NCBI GenBank assembly: GCA_934177795.1
Contig: CAKPPS010000004.1
Coordinates: 1-64,000, forward strand
DNA length: 64,000 bases
From: an uncultured Clostridia bacterium
GTDB taxonomy: Bacteria > Bacillota > Clostridia > TANB77 > CAG-508
Direction of reading: 5' to 3'
Shown: positions 8,363 through 17,034 of the stretch, piece by piece
Layout of the letters: every line of letters begins with the position of its first letter
Numbering within the stretch: position 1 is the first letter of the stretch
The notes under the pieces: generated by a model
Databases searched by the model: none
Told to the model about the DNA's origin: nothing
What the model saw: the letters and a program-made list of their open reading frames with translations, nothing else
Position numbers and translations under genes: made by a program

Positions 8363-9337
8363 CTATAAACTCAAGAAATATTCTTCTACTTTATTTAATA
8401 GTTCTTCTTGTGTTTCAATCTGATTAATAGCATTTCTAAATTCACTAGAATTTTTTAGATTTTTTGTATACCATGCTATATGTTTTCTTAATTCTTTTAC
8501 TGCTATTGCTCCTTTTTCTTCAACTGCTAAATTTATATGTTTTTTTATTATTCTTAATTTTTCTTTATTGGATGGTTCTTCTAGTTCTTGTCCTGTTTGT
8601 AAATAATATTGTATTTGTTTAAATATCCATGGTTTTCCAAAACTTCCTCTTCCTATCATTATTCCATCTACCCCTGTAGTTTCAAACATAAGCTTAGCTG
8701 TTTTTCCATCTACAATATCTCCATTTCCTATCACAGGAATATTGACTTTTTCTTTAACTTTTTTTATAATTTTCCAATCTGCTTTTCCCGTATAAAATTC
8801 ACTTCTTGTCCTTCCATGTATTGTAATAGCTGATATTCCTGCTTTTTCAGCTATTTGTGCAATATCAACAGCTACTATGTTTTCTTTATCCCAGCCTTTT
8901 CTTATCTTTAAGGTTACTGGAACTTCTGAATTTTCTACAACACTTTTTATAATTTTCTCTGCATGGTTTAAGTCTAATAATAATTTACTACCATCACCAT
9001 TTTTTACTACTTTAGGAGCTGGGCACCCCATATTTATATCTACTATATCTGCAATTTTGCTAACTTTTTTTGCTGAATATGCCATAGATTCTTCATCACT
9101 GCCAAATATTTGCATACTTATAGGTCTTTTTTCTCCATCAGTATTTAATAGTCTTTCTGTTTTTAAATCATCATAATACATTGCTCTTGAACTTGCCATC
9201 TCTGTACATACCATACCTGCGCCATAATCTTTACAGATTATTCTAAATGGCTTATTAGTTACCCCTGCCATTGGAGCTAATATTAAGTTATTTTCTAATT
9301 CTACATTTCCTATTCGTATTTTTTTTACATAATCCAT
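8363..9337 (-). CDS. dusB: tRNA-dihydrouridine synthase
   Basis: 324 residues, normal for the family. This FMN enzyme reduces uridine in the tRNA D-loop. Visible are LILAPMAGVTNKPFR at the N-terminus, MGCPAPKVVKNGDGS with the catalytic Cys near residue 104, the TLKIRKGWD segment, the IHGRTR motif and the IGNGDI and MIGRG phosphate-binding segments. It lies 20 nt after rodA and is probably the last gene of the minD-minE-rodA-dusB operon. Confidence 0.95.
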   Translation of the reverse strand: MDYVKKIRIGNVELENNLILAPMAGVTNKPFRIICKDYGAGMVCTEMASSRAMYYDDLKTERLLNTDGEKRPISMQIFGSDEESMAYSAKKVSKIADIVDINMGCPAPKVVKNGDGSKLLLDLNHAEKIIKSVVENSEVPVTLKIRKGWDKENIVAVDIAQIAEKAGISAITIHGRTRSEFYTGKADWKIIKKVKEKVNIPVIGNGDIVDGKTAKLMFETTGVDGIMIGRGSFGKPWIFKQIQYYLQTGQELEEPSNKEKLRIIKKHINLAVEEKGAIAVKELRKHIAWYTKNLKNSSEFRNAINQIETQEELLNKVEEYFLSL

Positions 9338-9357
9338 TTTATATTATCTCCATTTAA

Positions 9358-10464
9358 TTACTGAATAAATATTGTTTTCTGTCTTTTTCCACTAATATTA
9401 AGTAATAATCCAATACACATAAAATTGGTAATTAATGAGCTTCCACCATAACTTATAAACGGTAATGGTACTCCTGTTATTGGTAATAATCCCATAACCA
9501 TTCCTATATTTTCTATTACATGAAATAAAAATACTCCTGTTATTCCTATTGCTATGAGTGAGCCTGCTCTATCTTTGGCCGTTTTTGCTATATATACACA
9601 TTTGGTTATCAAATATACATATAACAATATAATTCCACCAGCTACTATAAATCCCATTTCTTCCCCTATTACAGAATATATAAAGTCTGTTGTTTTAGGA
9701 TATAAGAATCCTAGTTGAGTCTGATTTCCTTTTAATAATCCCATTCCTGTCAATCCTCCTGCGCCTATTGCTAATTTGGATTGTATTATATTATATCCTG
9801 CTCCTCTTGGGTCTGATTCTGGATTTAGGAATACATCTATTCTTGATTTAGCATGTTCAGGTAATATAAAATTATATAATAGTGGAATTGAAATTGCTAT
9901 AACTAAAAAGGTTATAATAATATATTTCTTATCTATACCTGCCGAAAATAGCATTAATGCTGTTGCTACAATAAATGCTAAAGAAGTTCCATAGTCTGGT
10001 TGCATTACAAGTAATAATACTGGTACTGCAAGTACAGATAATATAATTAATAATTTTGTTATCTTATTTATTTCATTTGGTCCCTTTTTTTGAATCTTAA
10101 CTATTGTATAGGTTAAAAATAATATTACAAAAACTTTTGCAAATTCTCCTGGTTGAAATGAAAAAGCTCCAATATTAAACCAGCTTGTTGCTCCATTTAC
10201 TGGTGTTGTGAATAATACTGCTATTAATAGTAAAATAAATATACCATATAATACTGGAGATGCTTTTAATAGTAAATTATAATCTATAAACATTAGAATT
10301 ACCATAGCAATTATACTAATTACAAACCAAATAATTTGTTTAGTAAATTCATCATATTCTGTTTCTTGTGTTGCAGAAAATAAAGCAACTATTCCTATTA
10401 CACATAGAATAATTGCAACAACTAAGATTCCCCACTCCATATTTTTTAATTCTCTTTTTCTCAT
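9358..10464 (-). CDS. rodA: Rod-shape SEDS glycosyltransferase RodA/FtsW family
   Basis: 368 residues with about ten membrane segments. SEDS proteins polymerise peptidoglycan during elongation. Family features include the extracellular GATSWFNIGAFSFQPGEFAK loop, PDYGTSLAF, the NIIQSKLAIGAGG loop, LGFLYPKTTDFIYSVIGEE and the C-terminal PFISYGGSSL. Position just after minD-minE is typical of clostridial rodA, favouring RodA over FtsW or SpoVE. Confidence 0.92.
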   Translation of the reverse strand: MRKRELKNMEWGILVVAIILCVIGIVALFSATQETEYDEFTKQIIWFVISIIAMVILMFIDYNLLLKASPVLYGIFILLLIAVLFTTPVNGATSWFNIGAFSFQPGEFAKVFVILFLTYTIVKIQKKGPNEINKITKLLIILSVLAVPVLLLVMQPDYGTSLAFIVATALMLFSAGIDKKYIIITFLVIAISIPLLYNFILPEHAKSRIDVFLNPESDPRGAGYNIIQSKLAIGAGGLTGMGLLKGNQTQLGFLYPKTTDFIYSVIGEEMGFIVAGGIILLYVYLITKCVYIAKTAKDRAGSLIAIGITGVFLFHVIENIGMVMGLLPITGVPLPFISYGGSSLITNFMCIGLLLNISGKRQKTIFIQ

Positions 10465-10484
10465 TAAATCACTCTTTTTCCTTT

Positions 10485-11064
10485 TTATTTTTTTGTCTTT
10501 TGTTTTGTTTTCTTTTTGTTATTATGATTGTTTCTTTGATTTTGTTTATTTAATTCTTCTTTGTTTACATTTTTGTTTTCATTATCTTGATTTGATTTTT
10601 TTTCTTCTTTTTTGTCTTCTTTTAAGTTTTGGGTTTCTTCTTTAGTTTCTTTTTCTTCTATTATTTCTTCATCTTTTTTTATTTCTTCTGAATCTTTTTC
10701 GTTTTCGACTACTTCTTTCTCTGTATTCTCTGATTCTTTATGTTCAACTTCAACTGTTCTTGCTTCATTTTTTATATTTAATATTGGAATATTAGCATAC
10801 AAAGCTGGAGCACCGATTAGTTCCATCTTCATTTTCTTTATTGGTTAATTTTACATCTATTGCACTCTCATCTATGTCTATATATTTTTTTATAACCTCT
10901 ATTATTTCCTGTTTCATCAATTCTAAGAAATCTGCTGATACATTTGCTCTATCTTGCATAAGTACCAGATGTAATCTTTCTTTTGCTGCATCTTTCGAAG
11001 TTTGAACTTCCTTTTCTTCTTTTTTAGTTAATTTATTAAAGAATTTCATTATGCTTTCAAACAT
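10485..11064 (-). CDS. minE: Cell division topological factor MinE, +1 frameshift at CGG
   Basis: Start at ATG 11064, with GGAGGG about 10 nt upstream. The N-terminal part (MFESIMKFF and LHLVLMQDRANVSADFLELM, the MinD-interacting and beta-strand region) reads in one frame to residue 83, ending ENEDGTN. The next zero-frame codon is CGG (10815-10813); staying in frame ends after seven more codons at 10792. Skipping the C gives GTNGAPALYANIPI, the usual MinE C-terminal sequence. The full protein is 192 residues, longer than usual MinE, because of a Glu/Lys/Asn-rich tail of about 90 residues. MinE regulates MinD ATPase at the membrane. MinC is not seen here. Confidence 0.85.
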
Positions 11065-11090
11065 TGTTAAATTTCCCTCCAACTTTTGTT

Positions 11091-11888
11091 CTAATATGAT
11101 TTTCCAAATAATCTTTTTAATTTTGCAAAAAATCCAGTTTCTCTTCCTGGTATTGTAACTTCTATATTTTCTCCCAATACCCTTTTTGCTATTTCTATGT
11201 ATGCCTTACCTGACGGTGCTTTTCTATTTTGAATTACTGGTTCTCCTTTATTTGTTTGAGTAATAATATATTCATCATCTGGCACTACTCCAATTAAATC
11301 TATTGATAATAAGTCTACTATATCATCAACATCCATCATTTCACCTTTTCTTACCATATTAGGTCTTATTCTATTTATAACAAGTTCTGGATTTTTTAAT
11401 TCTGATGATTCTAATAGCCCTATTATTCTATCTGCATCTCTAATCGCTGAAATTTCTGCTGTTGTAACGACTATTGCTCTATCTGCTCCTGCTATTGCAT
11501 TTTTGAATCCTTGTTCAATTCCTGCTGGGCAATCTATTAATATGTAATCAAAATCTTCTTTTAATTTTTCTACTAATTTTTTCATCTGTTCTTCATTTAC
11601 TGCACTTTTATCTCTAGTTTGCGCTGCTGGTAATAGGTATAATTCTTTAAATCTTTTATCTTTTATTAATGCTTGTCTTAATTTACATTTCTCTTCTACA
11701 ACATCTACTATATCGTATACAATTCTATTTTCTAGTCCCATAACTACATCTAAGTTACGTAAGCCTATATCTGTATCTATTAATGCAACTTTTTTTCCTT
11801 CTAGTGCTAAACTCGAACCTAAATTTGCTGTTGTAGTTGTCTTTCCTACTCCACCTTTACCTGATGTTATAACAATTACTTCTCCCAT
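11091..11888 (-). CDS. minD: Septum site-determining ATPase MinD
   Basis: 265 residues. The ParA-type deviant Walker A GKGGVGKTT is at residues about 10-18, followed by DTDIGLRNLDVVMG and IDCPAGIEQGF; the C-terminal FFAKLKRLFG amphipathic helix binds the membrane. MinD recruits MinC/MinE to position the division septum. First gene of the minD-minE-rodA-dusB run, with 26 nt before minE. minC is not upstream; a pilin-like gene is found there instead. Confidence 0.96.
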   Translation of the reverse strand: MGEVIVITSGKGGVGKTTTTANLGSSLALEGKKVALIDTDIGLRNLDVVMGLENRIVYDIVDVVEEKCKLRQALIKDKRFKELYLLPAAQTRDKSAVNEEQMKKLVEKLKEDFDYILIDCPAGIEQGFKNAIAGADRAIVVTTAEISAIRDADRIIGLLESSELKNPELVINRIRPNMVRKGEMMDVDDIVDLLSIDLIGVVPDDEYIITQTNKGEPVIQNRKAPSGKAYIEIAKRVLGENIEVTIPGRETGFFAKLKRLFGKSY

Positions 11889-12021
11889 AATTTTCCTCCT
11901 TAGGATTTAAAAACACATATTTTTGATGTTTATATAATATACCGAAATGTGGCAAAAGTCAATCTATTTCATAGTAAAATTACAAAAATATTACATTTTT
12001 ATTACAACTTTTTTTATAAAC

Positions 12022-12047
12022 GAAAAAAGCCCTATTAAGGGCCAAAA
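12022..12047 (-). terminator. Rho-independent terminator of the pilin-like gene
   Basis: GGCCCTTAATAGGGCT followed by T6 on the minus strand, directly after the stop of the 12054 gene. Confidence 0.85.
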
Positions 12048-12053
12048 TATTTT

Positions 12054-13472
12054 TTAATTTTCTAAAAATAAAACTATTCGGAAACCTAAAAACTCATTTG
12101 TATAACCAGGTGTATTACTATTTCTACTAGACATTGGGCTTTTAAATCCTGTATCTTCAGCTCCTCCACCTCTACTTATTCTAGTATTATCTTTATAACT
12201 TCCCATTGTCCATTCCCATACGTTGCCTGCCATATCATATATTTTTTTTATTTGATTTTTTGCTCCTACTACGCTTGTACCTGTTTTATGTGTAGTATTT
12301 CCTGAATTATCCCTATACCATCCCATTCCTACACTATTTTCAACATATTTTTTCTCTGTTCCTGTCGAATTTGATACATTTTTAAACCAATTTGTTACAG
12401 CATCCCATTGTACATCATATATCAAAGTACTTTTTACTGTAGTATAATTATTGACTTTATAAAAATTTCTTGATAACTCTACGGCTCCTCCTGTTGTTGC
12501 TGTCTCACTTTCTAACATTTCTTTAGTTAATGCAAATGGAATATTATTATATATATCTATATCTTTTTGTATTACTACTTCTCCTGATGAATTTTTTCCA
12601 GATTCATATCTTCCGATATAAAATCCTCCATTTTTTAATACACTTTTATACATTGCTATTGCTTCTCTTCTTGTCGTAGCAGTTTCTTCAATTTGACTAT
12701 TTTTCCCTGTTGCATCTGTTTCTCCTGAATCTGATAAATATTGTTGTAATCCATTATTAGAATATCCTTCTTTTCTTATAAATTCACTTTCAAAATTTTC
12801 TTTACTTACAGGCACCCATACAAATTGATTTTTATTTACATCTTCTATAACAATACCTTCATTTATTGTTGTTCCGCTATCTTCCGCTACCTTGAATCCT
12901 TTTGGCACTATAATTGTTCCATCACTGTATTGTACTTCTGTATCTTCAAAATTCCAATCAACTTTTGATAACTTTACTTCTTCTTTATCACCTTCTGTAT
13001 AGGTAGTATAATATGTTTTATCTCCACCTTTTTCTCGAATTTGTATTCCTTTTACATAAAAAATATTATTACTTTGGTCATTTATTATATATAAATCCGT
13101 CAATTGAGATAAATCTGTATTTTTATTATTTTTATATACTTCGTAATCTTTTCCATAATTCAAAGTAAGTCCATCTAAATCTTTCAATTCTAGAACCAAA
13201 TATTTTCCGTCTTTGTCATTTTCTCCTATTACTCCTGAATTTATCAAATTTGTAATGTTAGTATATTCCGTTTCTGCTGGTATTTTTCCCTTTTTTGAAT
13301 AATAATCTGCTACTTTATCTTTTAAGATTGTAATATCATTATTTAACCCTGTTAATTTTTTTATATATACATTATCTTTTGCTGAATATACTAGCATACC
13401 AGTTATTACTAATATAATAACCACTATCATTACAAGAGCCAATAATGTTACTCCACTTTCTCTTTTTATCAT
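12054..13472 (-). CDS. Prepilin-like protein fused to formylglycine-enzyme-like domain
   Basis: 472 residues. ATG 13472 is chosen because GGAGG lies 7 nt upstream; another ATG six nt earlier is too close. A short basic leader and GVTLLALVMIVVIILVITG form a prepilin-type N-terminus. After a spacer, the C-terminal half has the signature of the FGE-sulfatase/C-type-lectin fold: QFVWVPVSKENF, GGFYIGRYE, YDMAGNVWEWT, RGGGAED, SRN and a closing FLGFRIVL. The Cys pair of true formylglycine-generating enzymes is not evident, so it is probably a binding domain displayed on a pilin-like stalk. Monocistronic, with its own terminator. Confidence 0.75.
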   Translation of the reverse strand: MIKRESGVTLLALVMIVVIILVITGMLVYSAKDNVYIKKLTGLNNDITILKDKVADYYSKKGKIPAETEYTNITNLINSGVIGENDKDGKYLVLELKDLDGLTLNYGKDYEVYKNNKNTDLSQLTDLYIINDQSNNIFYVKGIQIREKGGDKTYYTTYTEGDKEEVKLSKVDWNFEDTEVQYSDGTIIVPKGFKVAEDSGTTINEGIVIEDVNKNQFVWVPVSKENFESEFIRKEGYSNNGLQQYLSDSGETDATGKNSQIEETATTRREAIAMYKSVLKNGGFYIGRYESGKNSSGEVVIQKDIDIYNNIPFALTKEMLESETATTGGAVELSRNFYKVNNYTTVKSTLIYDVQWDAVTNWFKNVSNSTGTEKKYVENSVGMGWYRDNSGNTTHKTGTSVVGAKNQIKKIYDMAGNVWEWTMGSYKDNTRISRGGGAEDTGFKSPMSSRNSNTPGYTNEFLGFRIVLFLEN

Positions 13473-13510
13473 TAGCATACCTCCATTTTTTCTTTAGTTA
13501 TAGTTTACTA

Positions 13511-14170
13511 TTAATCTTGTTTTATTTCAATAGAATCTTTTATTGTTTTATATAAATTTCTTCTATTTTTATACAATATACTTTGTTTTATTTCCATTCC
13601 CCATAAAAATATAGTTATTATGAATAATGCTATATTTTTATAGTACAATACAGCTATACTATTTATTGCTGTTAAAATTATTAATGTTATGTATGATATA
13701 TTATAACTATATTTTTCTGCTTGATATTTTCCATATAATATATGTAATGAGCTTTTTAATATTCTTCCTCCATCTAATGGATATATTGGAATAATATTAA
13801 ATATTATTAATACAATATTTGAATAGATTAATAACATTGCATTGCTAACCTGCATTAATCTTAAAATTATAATTATAATAAAATTTGTAACTGGTCCTGC
13901 CATCGCTACTAATATTTTCTTTACTTCTAACAAATTCCCCTTTTTTATTTTTTTATTATAATCATTATTTTCAATTTTAAAGCTGATAGATAATCCAATT
14001 AACTTTATTTCTAATTTTTCGGGCTTCATTCCTAATAATATTCCCATTAATAAGTGCCCAAGTTCATGTATAATTGCAAACATCATTATCATTGCATATA
14101 TTTTTATTTGTTTGGTTAAACAAAATAAAAATACTAATAAAAAAATTTTTAAATCAATTCTAAACTTCAT
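13511..14170 (-). CDS. spoIVFB: Site-2 protease, SpoIVFB-like (M50)
   Basis: 219 residues with about six membrane segments. The zinc site HELGH is near residue 36 and the distal motif NIIPIYPLDGGR lies near residue 127, both diagnostic of M50 intramembrane proteases. In Bacillus SpoIVFB cleaves pro-sigma-K in the mother cell. It lies 34 nt after the M23-domain gene (SpoIVFA-like), the standard order spoIVFA-spoIVFB, which supports the assignment. Confidence 0.88.
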   Translation of the reverse strand: MKFRIDLKIFLLVFLFCLTKQIKIYAMIMMFAIIHELGHLLMGILLGMKPEKLEIKLIGLSISFKIENNDYNKKIKKGNLLEVKKILVAMAGPVTNFIIIIILRLMQVSNAMLLIYSNIVLIIFNIIPIYPLDGGRILKSSLHILYGKYQAEKYSYNISYITLIILTAINSIAVLYYKNIALFIITIFLWGMEIKQSILYKNRRNLYKTIKDSIEIKQD

Positions 14171-14204
14171 ATTCTGTATGTATTATATACTCCCCTCTAA
14201 TTTT

Positions 14205-15093
14205 TTATAATTCCAATATTTTTTGTGGATTTATTACTCTTTCTGATATTCGAATTTCAAAATGTAAATGTGGTCCTGTAGAATTTCCTGTACTTCCAAC
14301 TTCAGCTATTTCTTGCCCTTGCACTATATGTTCACCTTGTTTTACATATAAATTATTGCAATGTGCATATATTATACTTACTTCTCCTATTTGTACTTTT
14401 AAGTGTTTTCCATAATCTCCTTCTTCTGAAGCTAACACTATTTCACCATCTGTTGCTGCTTTTATCTTTGTTCCAATAGGAGCTGCTATATCTACTCCAG
14501 TATGATTTTTAGGAACTCTTCCTGTTGCTGTTTCTCTAAATCCATAATTTGAACTTATACTTCCTTCTATTGGTTTTATAAAAGTAGTAATCTTCTGTAT
14601 ATTTATTATATCTTGTTCTTCTTGACTTAAAGTTTGATTTTCTTCTTGTTTTATCTCTCCATTATTGTTTTCTCCCTGTTTCTGTTCCTCTTCTTGTGAA
14701 CCGTCCTATTCCATTATCACTTTCTTCTTGCTTTTCCTCTGTTTCTTGTTTTTCTTGTGTTTCTTCTTTAGTTTTAAAATTGGTCATTACATAATTTTTT
14801 GAATCATTTAGCAATTTCTTTAAATCAATATCATAAGAAATTATTTCCTCTGTTTTATTTATAAAATCTTCAGAAAAAATATATTTATTATTTTGTATCG
14901 TATAAATGATTAAATATATTAAAGCACAAATTATTAATTGTCTTACCATTTTCTTTAATAATTTTATATCTTTTTTTTCTTCTTTTACTTTTTCTTGTTT
15001 CTCTATTAAATCTATATTACTTCCATTTTTTCTTTTTTCATATATTTCTTCTGCTCTTCTAATTCTTTCTTCTACAGACATTGCTCTTTCCAT
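14205..15093 (-). CDS. spoIVFA: SpoIVFA-like M23 protein, +1 frameshift at CGG
   Basis: Start ATG 15093 follows GAGGTG. The first frame encodes a charged N-terminus, one membrane segment (MVRQLIICALIYLIIYTI) and a Glu/Gln-rich linker to ESDNGIG. The next zero-frame codon is CGG (14703-14701); the zero frame stops 13 codons later. Skipping the C continues GGSQEEEQ and reads without interruption through GSISSNYGFR, HTGVDIAAPIGTKIKAATDG, YGKHLKVQ and GNSTGPHLHFEIR, an M23 LytM domain, to 14205. Total 295 residues. SpoIVFA normally holds SpoIVFB inactive. The domain order and neighbour support the name. Confidence 0.85.
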
Positions 15094-15153
15094 AAAAAAC
15101 ACCTCTTCCTTAGTCTTTCGTTAAACTATATTACTGGAAAAGGTATTTTAGTA

Positions 15154-15477
15154 CTATTTTATTATTAACAATATAAATTGTATGAACATTATGATTGTTG
15201 ATATATACATATATCTTTTTATATTTTTATTTTTCTGTGCATTTGTTATCACTTTCTGTTCTGAATTTTCTATTTTTTCTACACACTCAGCAACTAACAT
15301 TTCTGCTTCTTTTATTACATACTTATCATTATATTCAATATCTCTATCAGTTTGCTTATTAATCTTTTGAATTTTTTTTGCAACTTTTTTTGATTTTAAT
15401 ACTATATATGCCTCTTTAACAATATTAGATGGCAAGTTTTTCAAAACAATTGTATTTTTTAAATCTATATCTTCCAT
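15154..15477 (-). CDS. Small tail-anchored protein of unknown function
   Basis: 107 residues, mostly charged and helical with one hydrophobic segment at the C-terminus (about residues 89-106), so it is probably tail-anchored in the membrane. The start is supported by GGAGG upstream (plus 15481-15487). I do not recognise it. It lies upstream of spoIVFA on the same strand and could belong to that transcription unit. Confidence 0.6.
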   Translation of the reverse strand: MEDIDLKNTIVLKNLPSNIVKEAYIVLKSKKVAKKIQKINKQTDRDIEYNDKYVIKEAEMLVAECVEKIENSEQKVITNAQKNKNIKRYMYISTIIMFIQFILLIIK

Positions 15478-15771
15478 TTTGTTCCTCCTTACTTCTTATG
15501 TATTTGTTTTAAGTATTTACATATTTTTTTCTTTTATACCAAATATATGTAATATTTTTTAATTTTATAAATATATTTATTTTATAATCTTACTACTATA
15601 TAAAAAATCCTATATTATGATATCTATTAATGATTCAACTGTTGCTAAAGATATAAATTTAGCTTTTTTATTTAAGTTTATTCTTATACAATTTTTTATA
15701 ATAAATGATATTACACTTTTTAAGTAGACATTGCAAACCACAAAATCTAATTAGATGGTATTTTTATATAC
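15478..15771. other. Intergenic stretch, nothing recognised
   Basis: Very AT-rich. A short minus-strand open stretch without ribosome site (about 15616-15700) is visible but cannot be supported as a gene. Confidence 0.3.
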
Positions 15772-15807
15772 AAAAAAGCATAGATTTCTTGTATTCTATG
15801 CTTTTTT
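15772..15807. terminator. Bidirectional rho-independent terminator
   Basis: AAAAAAGCATAGA/TCTATGCTTTTTT is symmetrical, so it can terminate the minus-strand gene at 15855 and any plus-strand transcript. Confidence 0.8.
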
Positions 15808-15854
15808 GTAGTTAGAATTAATTTGAATTCTAACTTAATCTTTTTTCAAAGACT

Positions 15855-16085
15855 CTACATTATTACTGTAAGTCTTTTTCCTTGTTTTTTTATTCCTGTT
15901 TCAAAAAACTTATTCTTATTACACATTATGGAATACATTGAATATTCCGGTGTACATACAGACCACTTAATGTTTTCTTTACCAATGTCTTCTTTGAATT
16001 CATTCCTTACGAATTCAATAATTTTTTTAGTTAACATTGAGTTTTTGAACGGGTCATCTGATTCCCGATAGGCATTAAAAAACAT
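15855..16085 (-). CDS. Small unknown protein (lone gene with in-frame CGG)
   Basis: 76 residues from ATG 16085, preceded by GGAGG with good spacing and by TTGCAT-17-TATAAT on the minus strand. Hydrophilic at the ends with a KKIIEFVRNEF helix; not recognised. Codon 7 is CGG (16067-16065), read here as Arg because the other frame stops quickly. This use of CGG differs from core genes in the window. Single-gene unit with its own promoter and terminator next to decayed mobile DNA, so it is likely acquired. Confidence 0.65.
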   Translation of the reverse strand: MFFNAYRESDDPFKNSMLTKKIIEFVRNEFKEDIGKENIKWSVCTPEYSMYSIMCNKNKFFETGIKKQGKRLTVIM

Positions 16086-16181
16086 ATCTTACCTCCAAAA
16101 AAATAAATTTTACATTTTAATTATATCGCAAATTCATGAATTATGCAAACTTAACTTTAGGCCAATTTTATAATTTTTCCT

Positions 16182-16260
16182 TTGACAAATTATAAAAAAG
16201 GTGCTATTATATTACAATATTTTTATATATTATTTAACCGAACATAGTAAAATTTTACAA
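16182..16260 (+). repeat. Promoter-containing repeat, copy 1
   Basis: TTGACA (16182-16187) and TATTAT (16205-16210) are spaced by 17 nt and followed by about 55 nt that recur nearly unchanged at 16650-16720. A shorter version of the promoter part also occurs at 16310-16337. Confidence 0.6.
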
Positions 16261-16309
16261 TTATTGTATTTTATACTTATTATCATATATATGTGATTTT
16301 TATTTTCAT

Positions 16310-16337
16310 TTGACAAATAAAAAAAAGGTGTTATTAT
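16310..16337 (+). promoter_or_regulatory. Sigma-A promoter of the candidate small RNA
   Basis: TTGACA (16310-16315), 16-nt spacer, TATTAT (16332-16337). The flanks (GACAAAT, A-tract, GGTG, TATTATAT) match the promoter in repeat copy 1. Confidence 0.65.
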
Positions 16338-16343
16338 ATAGTT

Positions 16344-16421
16344 ACATTAGACAATGTACCTTAGTTTGAGTTGTGTATATTGTTTGCTGTAGATGTATCT
16401 GTAACTACATCTACTTTTTTT
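16344..16421 (+). ncRNA. Candidate small structured RNA
   Basis: Between the promoter at 16310-16337 and an intrinsic terminator (GTAGATGTA/TACATCTAC plus T7, 16389-16421) lies about 78 nt with no useful reading frame. Its first part can pair ACAATGTAC with GTATATTGT as a hairpin. It converges with a minus-strand unit that ends at a second terminator (16434-16463), so it might be an antisense regulator. No known family was recognised. Confidence 0.45.
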
Positions 16422-16433
16422 GTGCTCAAAAAA

Positions 16434-16463
16434 GTGAGGAAACCCCGTAGCAAATTTCCCCAC
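16434..16463 (-). terminator. Rho-independent terminator, minus strand
   Basis: GTGGGGAAA/TTTCCTCAC stem followed by T6 on the minus strand, ending the decayed small ORF upstream of it. Confidence 0.7.
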
Positions 16464-16489
16464 TCGACTATGTAATGATACTTTTAGTC

Positions 16490-16605
16490 TTTACCTTTTT
16501 TGTATTCTTCTAATTGTGATTGAAGTTTGATGTTTTTTCTCTTTCTGCCATTAATTGCTCAATCAACTTTAGAATAAGTTCAGGTTATGTCATATTATTT
16601 GCCCC
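16490..16605 (-). pseudogene. Decayed small helical ORF
   Basis: AAAGGGGGC precedes an ATG near 16590, but the third codon is TAA. Beyond it the sequence encodes ELILKLIEQLMAERE and, after a one-base frame change, IKLQSQLEEYKKGKD before a stop. The two pieces read as one small coiled-coil-like protein with a nonsense codon and a frameshift. Function unknown. Confidence 0.35.
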
Positions 16606-16649
16606 CTTTCCGTCCTTTAGTAAAAGACTTACCTTTCTGACTTTGAAAA

Positions 16650-16720
16650 GGTTGCTATTATATTACAATATTTTTATATATTATTCAGCCGAACATGGTA
16701 AAATTTTACAATTATTTCGT
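16650..16720 (+). repeat. Repeat, copy 2
   Basis: Near-identical to 16203-16265, including CTATTATATTACAATATTT and GAACATRGTAAAATTTTAC, but the -35 region is altered. Confidence 0.6.
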
Positions 16721-16723
16721 TTT

Positions 16724-16792
16724 TCACATATTATCATTAACAGCACTGCATTCAACCATAAAATCATCAATTTGTAAATCAATTTCACGCAT
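16724..16792 (-). pseudogene. N-terminal fragment of a tyrosine recombinase
   Basis: GGGAGG precedes ATG 16792; 22 codons follow before a stop. The peptide begins MREIDLQIDDFMVEC, which resembles the first residues of XerC/XerD-type recombinases of clostridia (an IDDF...C segment at the start of the core-binding domain). Nothing of the catalytic domain is present, so this is a remnant of a lost integrative element. The identification rests on about 15 residues. Confidence 0.35.
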
Positions 16793-17034
16793 AAAAAATA
16801 GCCTCCCATTTATCAAATTTTTAATTTAATAAAAATCCGATAAATGAAAGGTAATTTCTACCTTTAGCCATACCCAATAAATAAAAAAAGTTAGTTGCCT
16901 TTTTCCCAAACAATTTGTAGTTTTTTTACCTATTTCCACCTTGTTTCAATGCCATAAACTCACGAATTTATCGACATAATGGAAACATTTTACTATTTGT
17001 GTAATGATTGGTGTTCTAAGATTGCACACAATTT
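16793..17034. other. Intergenic remnant DNA
   Basis: A 16-codon minus-strand open frame (MAKGRNYLSFIGFLLN, near 16830-16880) is visible without a convincing ribosome site. It appears to be further decayed mobile DNA downstream of spo0A. Confidence 0.25.

Noticed and set aside
935..13472. Diversity-generating retroelement using the RT at 935 and the lectin-like protein at 12054 as target
   Set aside because: The RT has the QGG-SP and YADD motifs and a maturase domain of group II introns and lies inside intron ribozyme sequence; no template or variable repeat pair was found near the 12054 gene.
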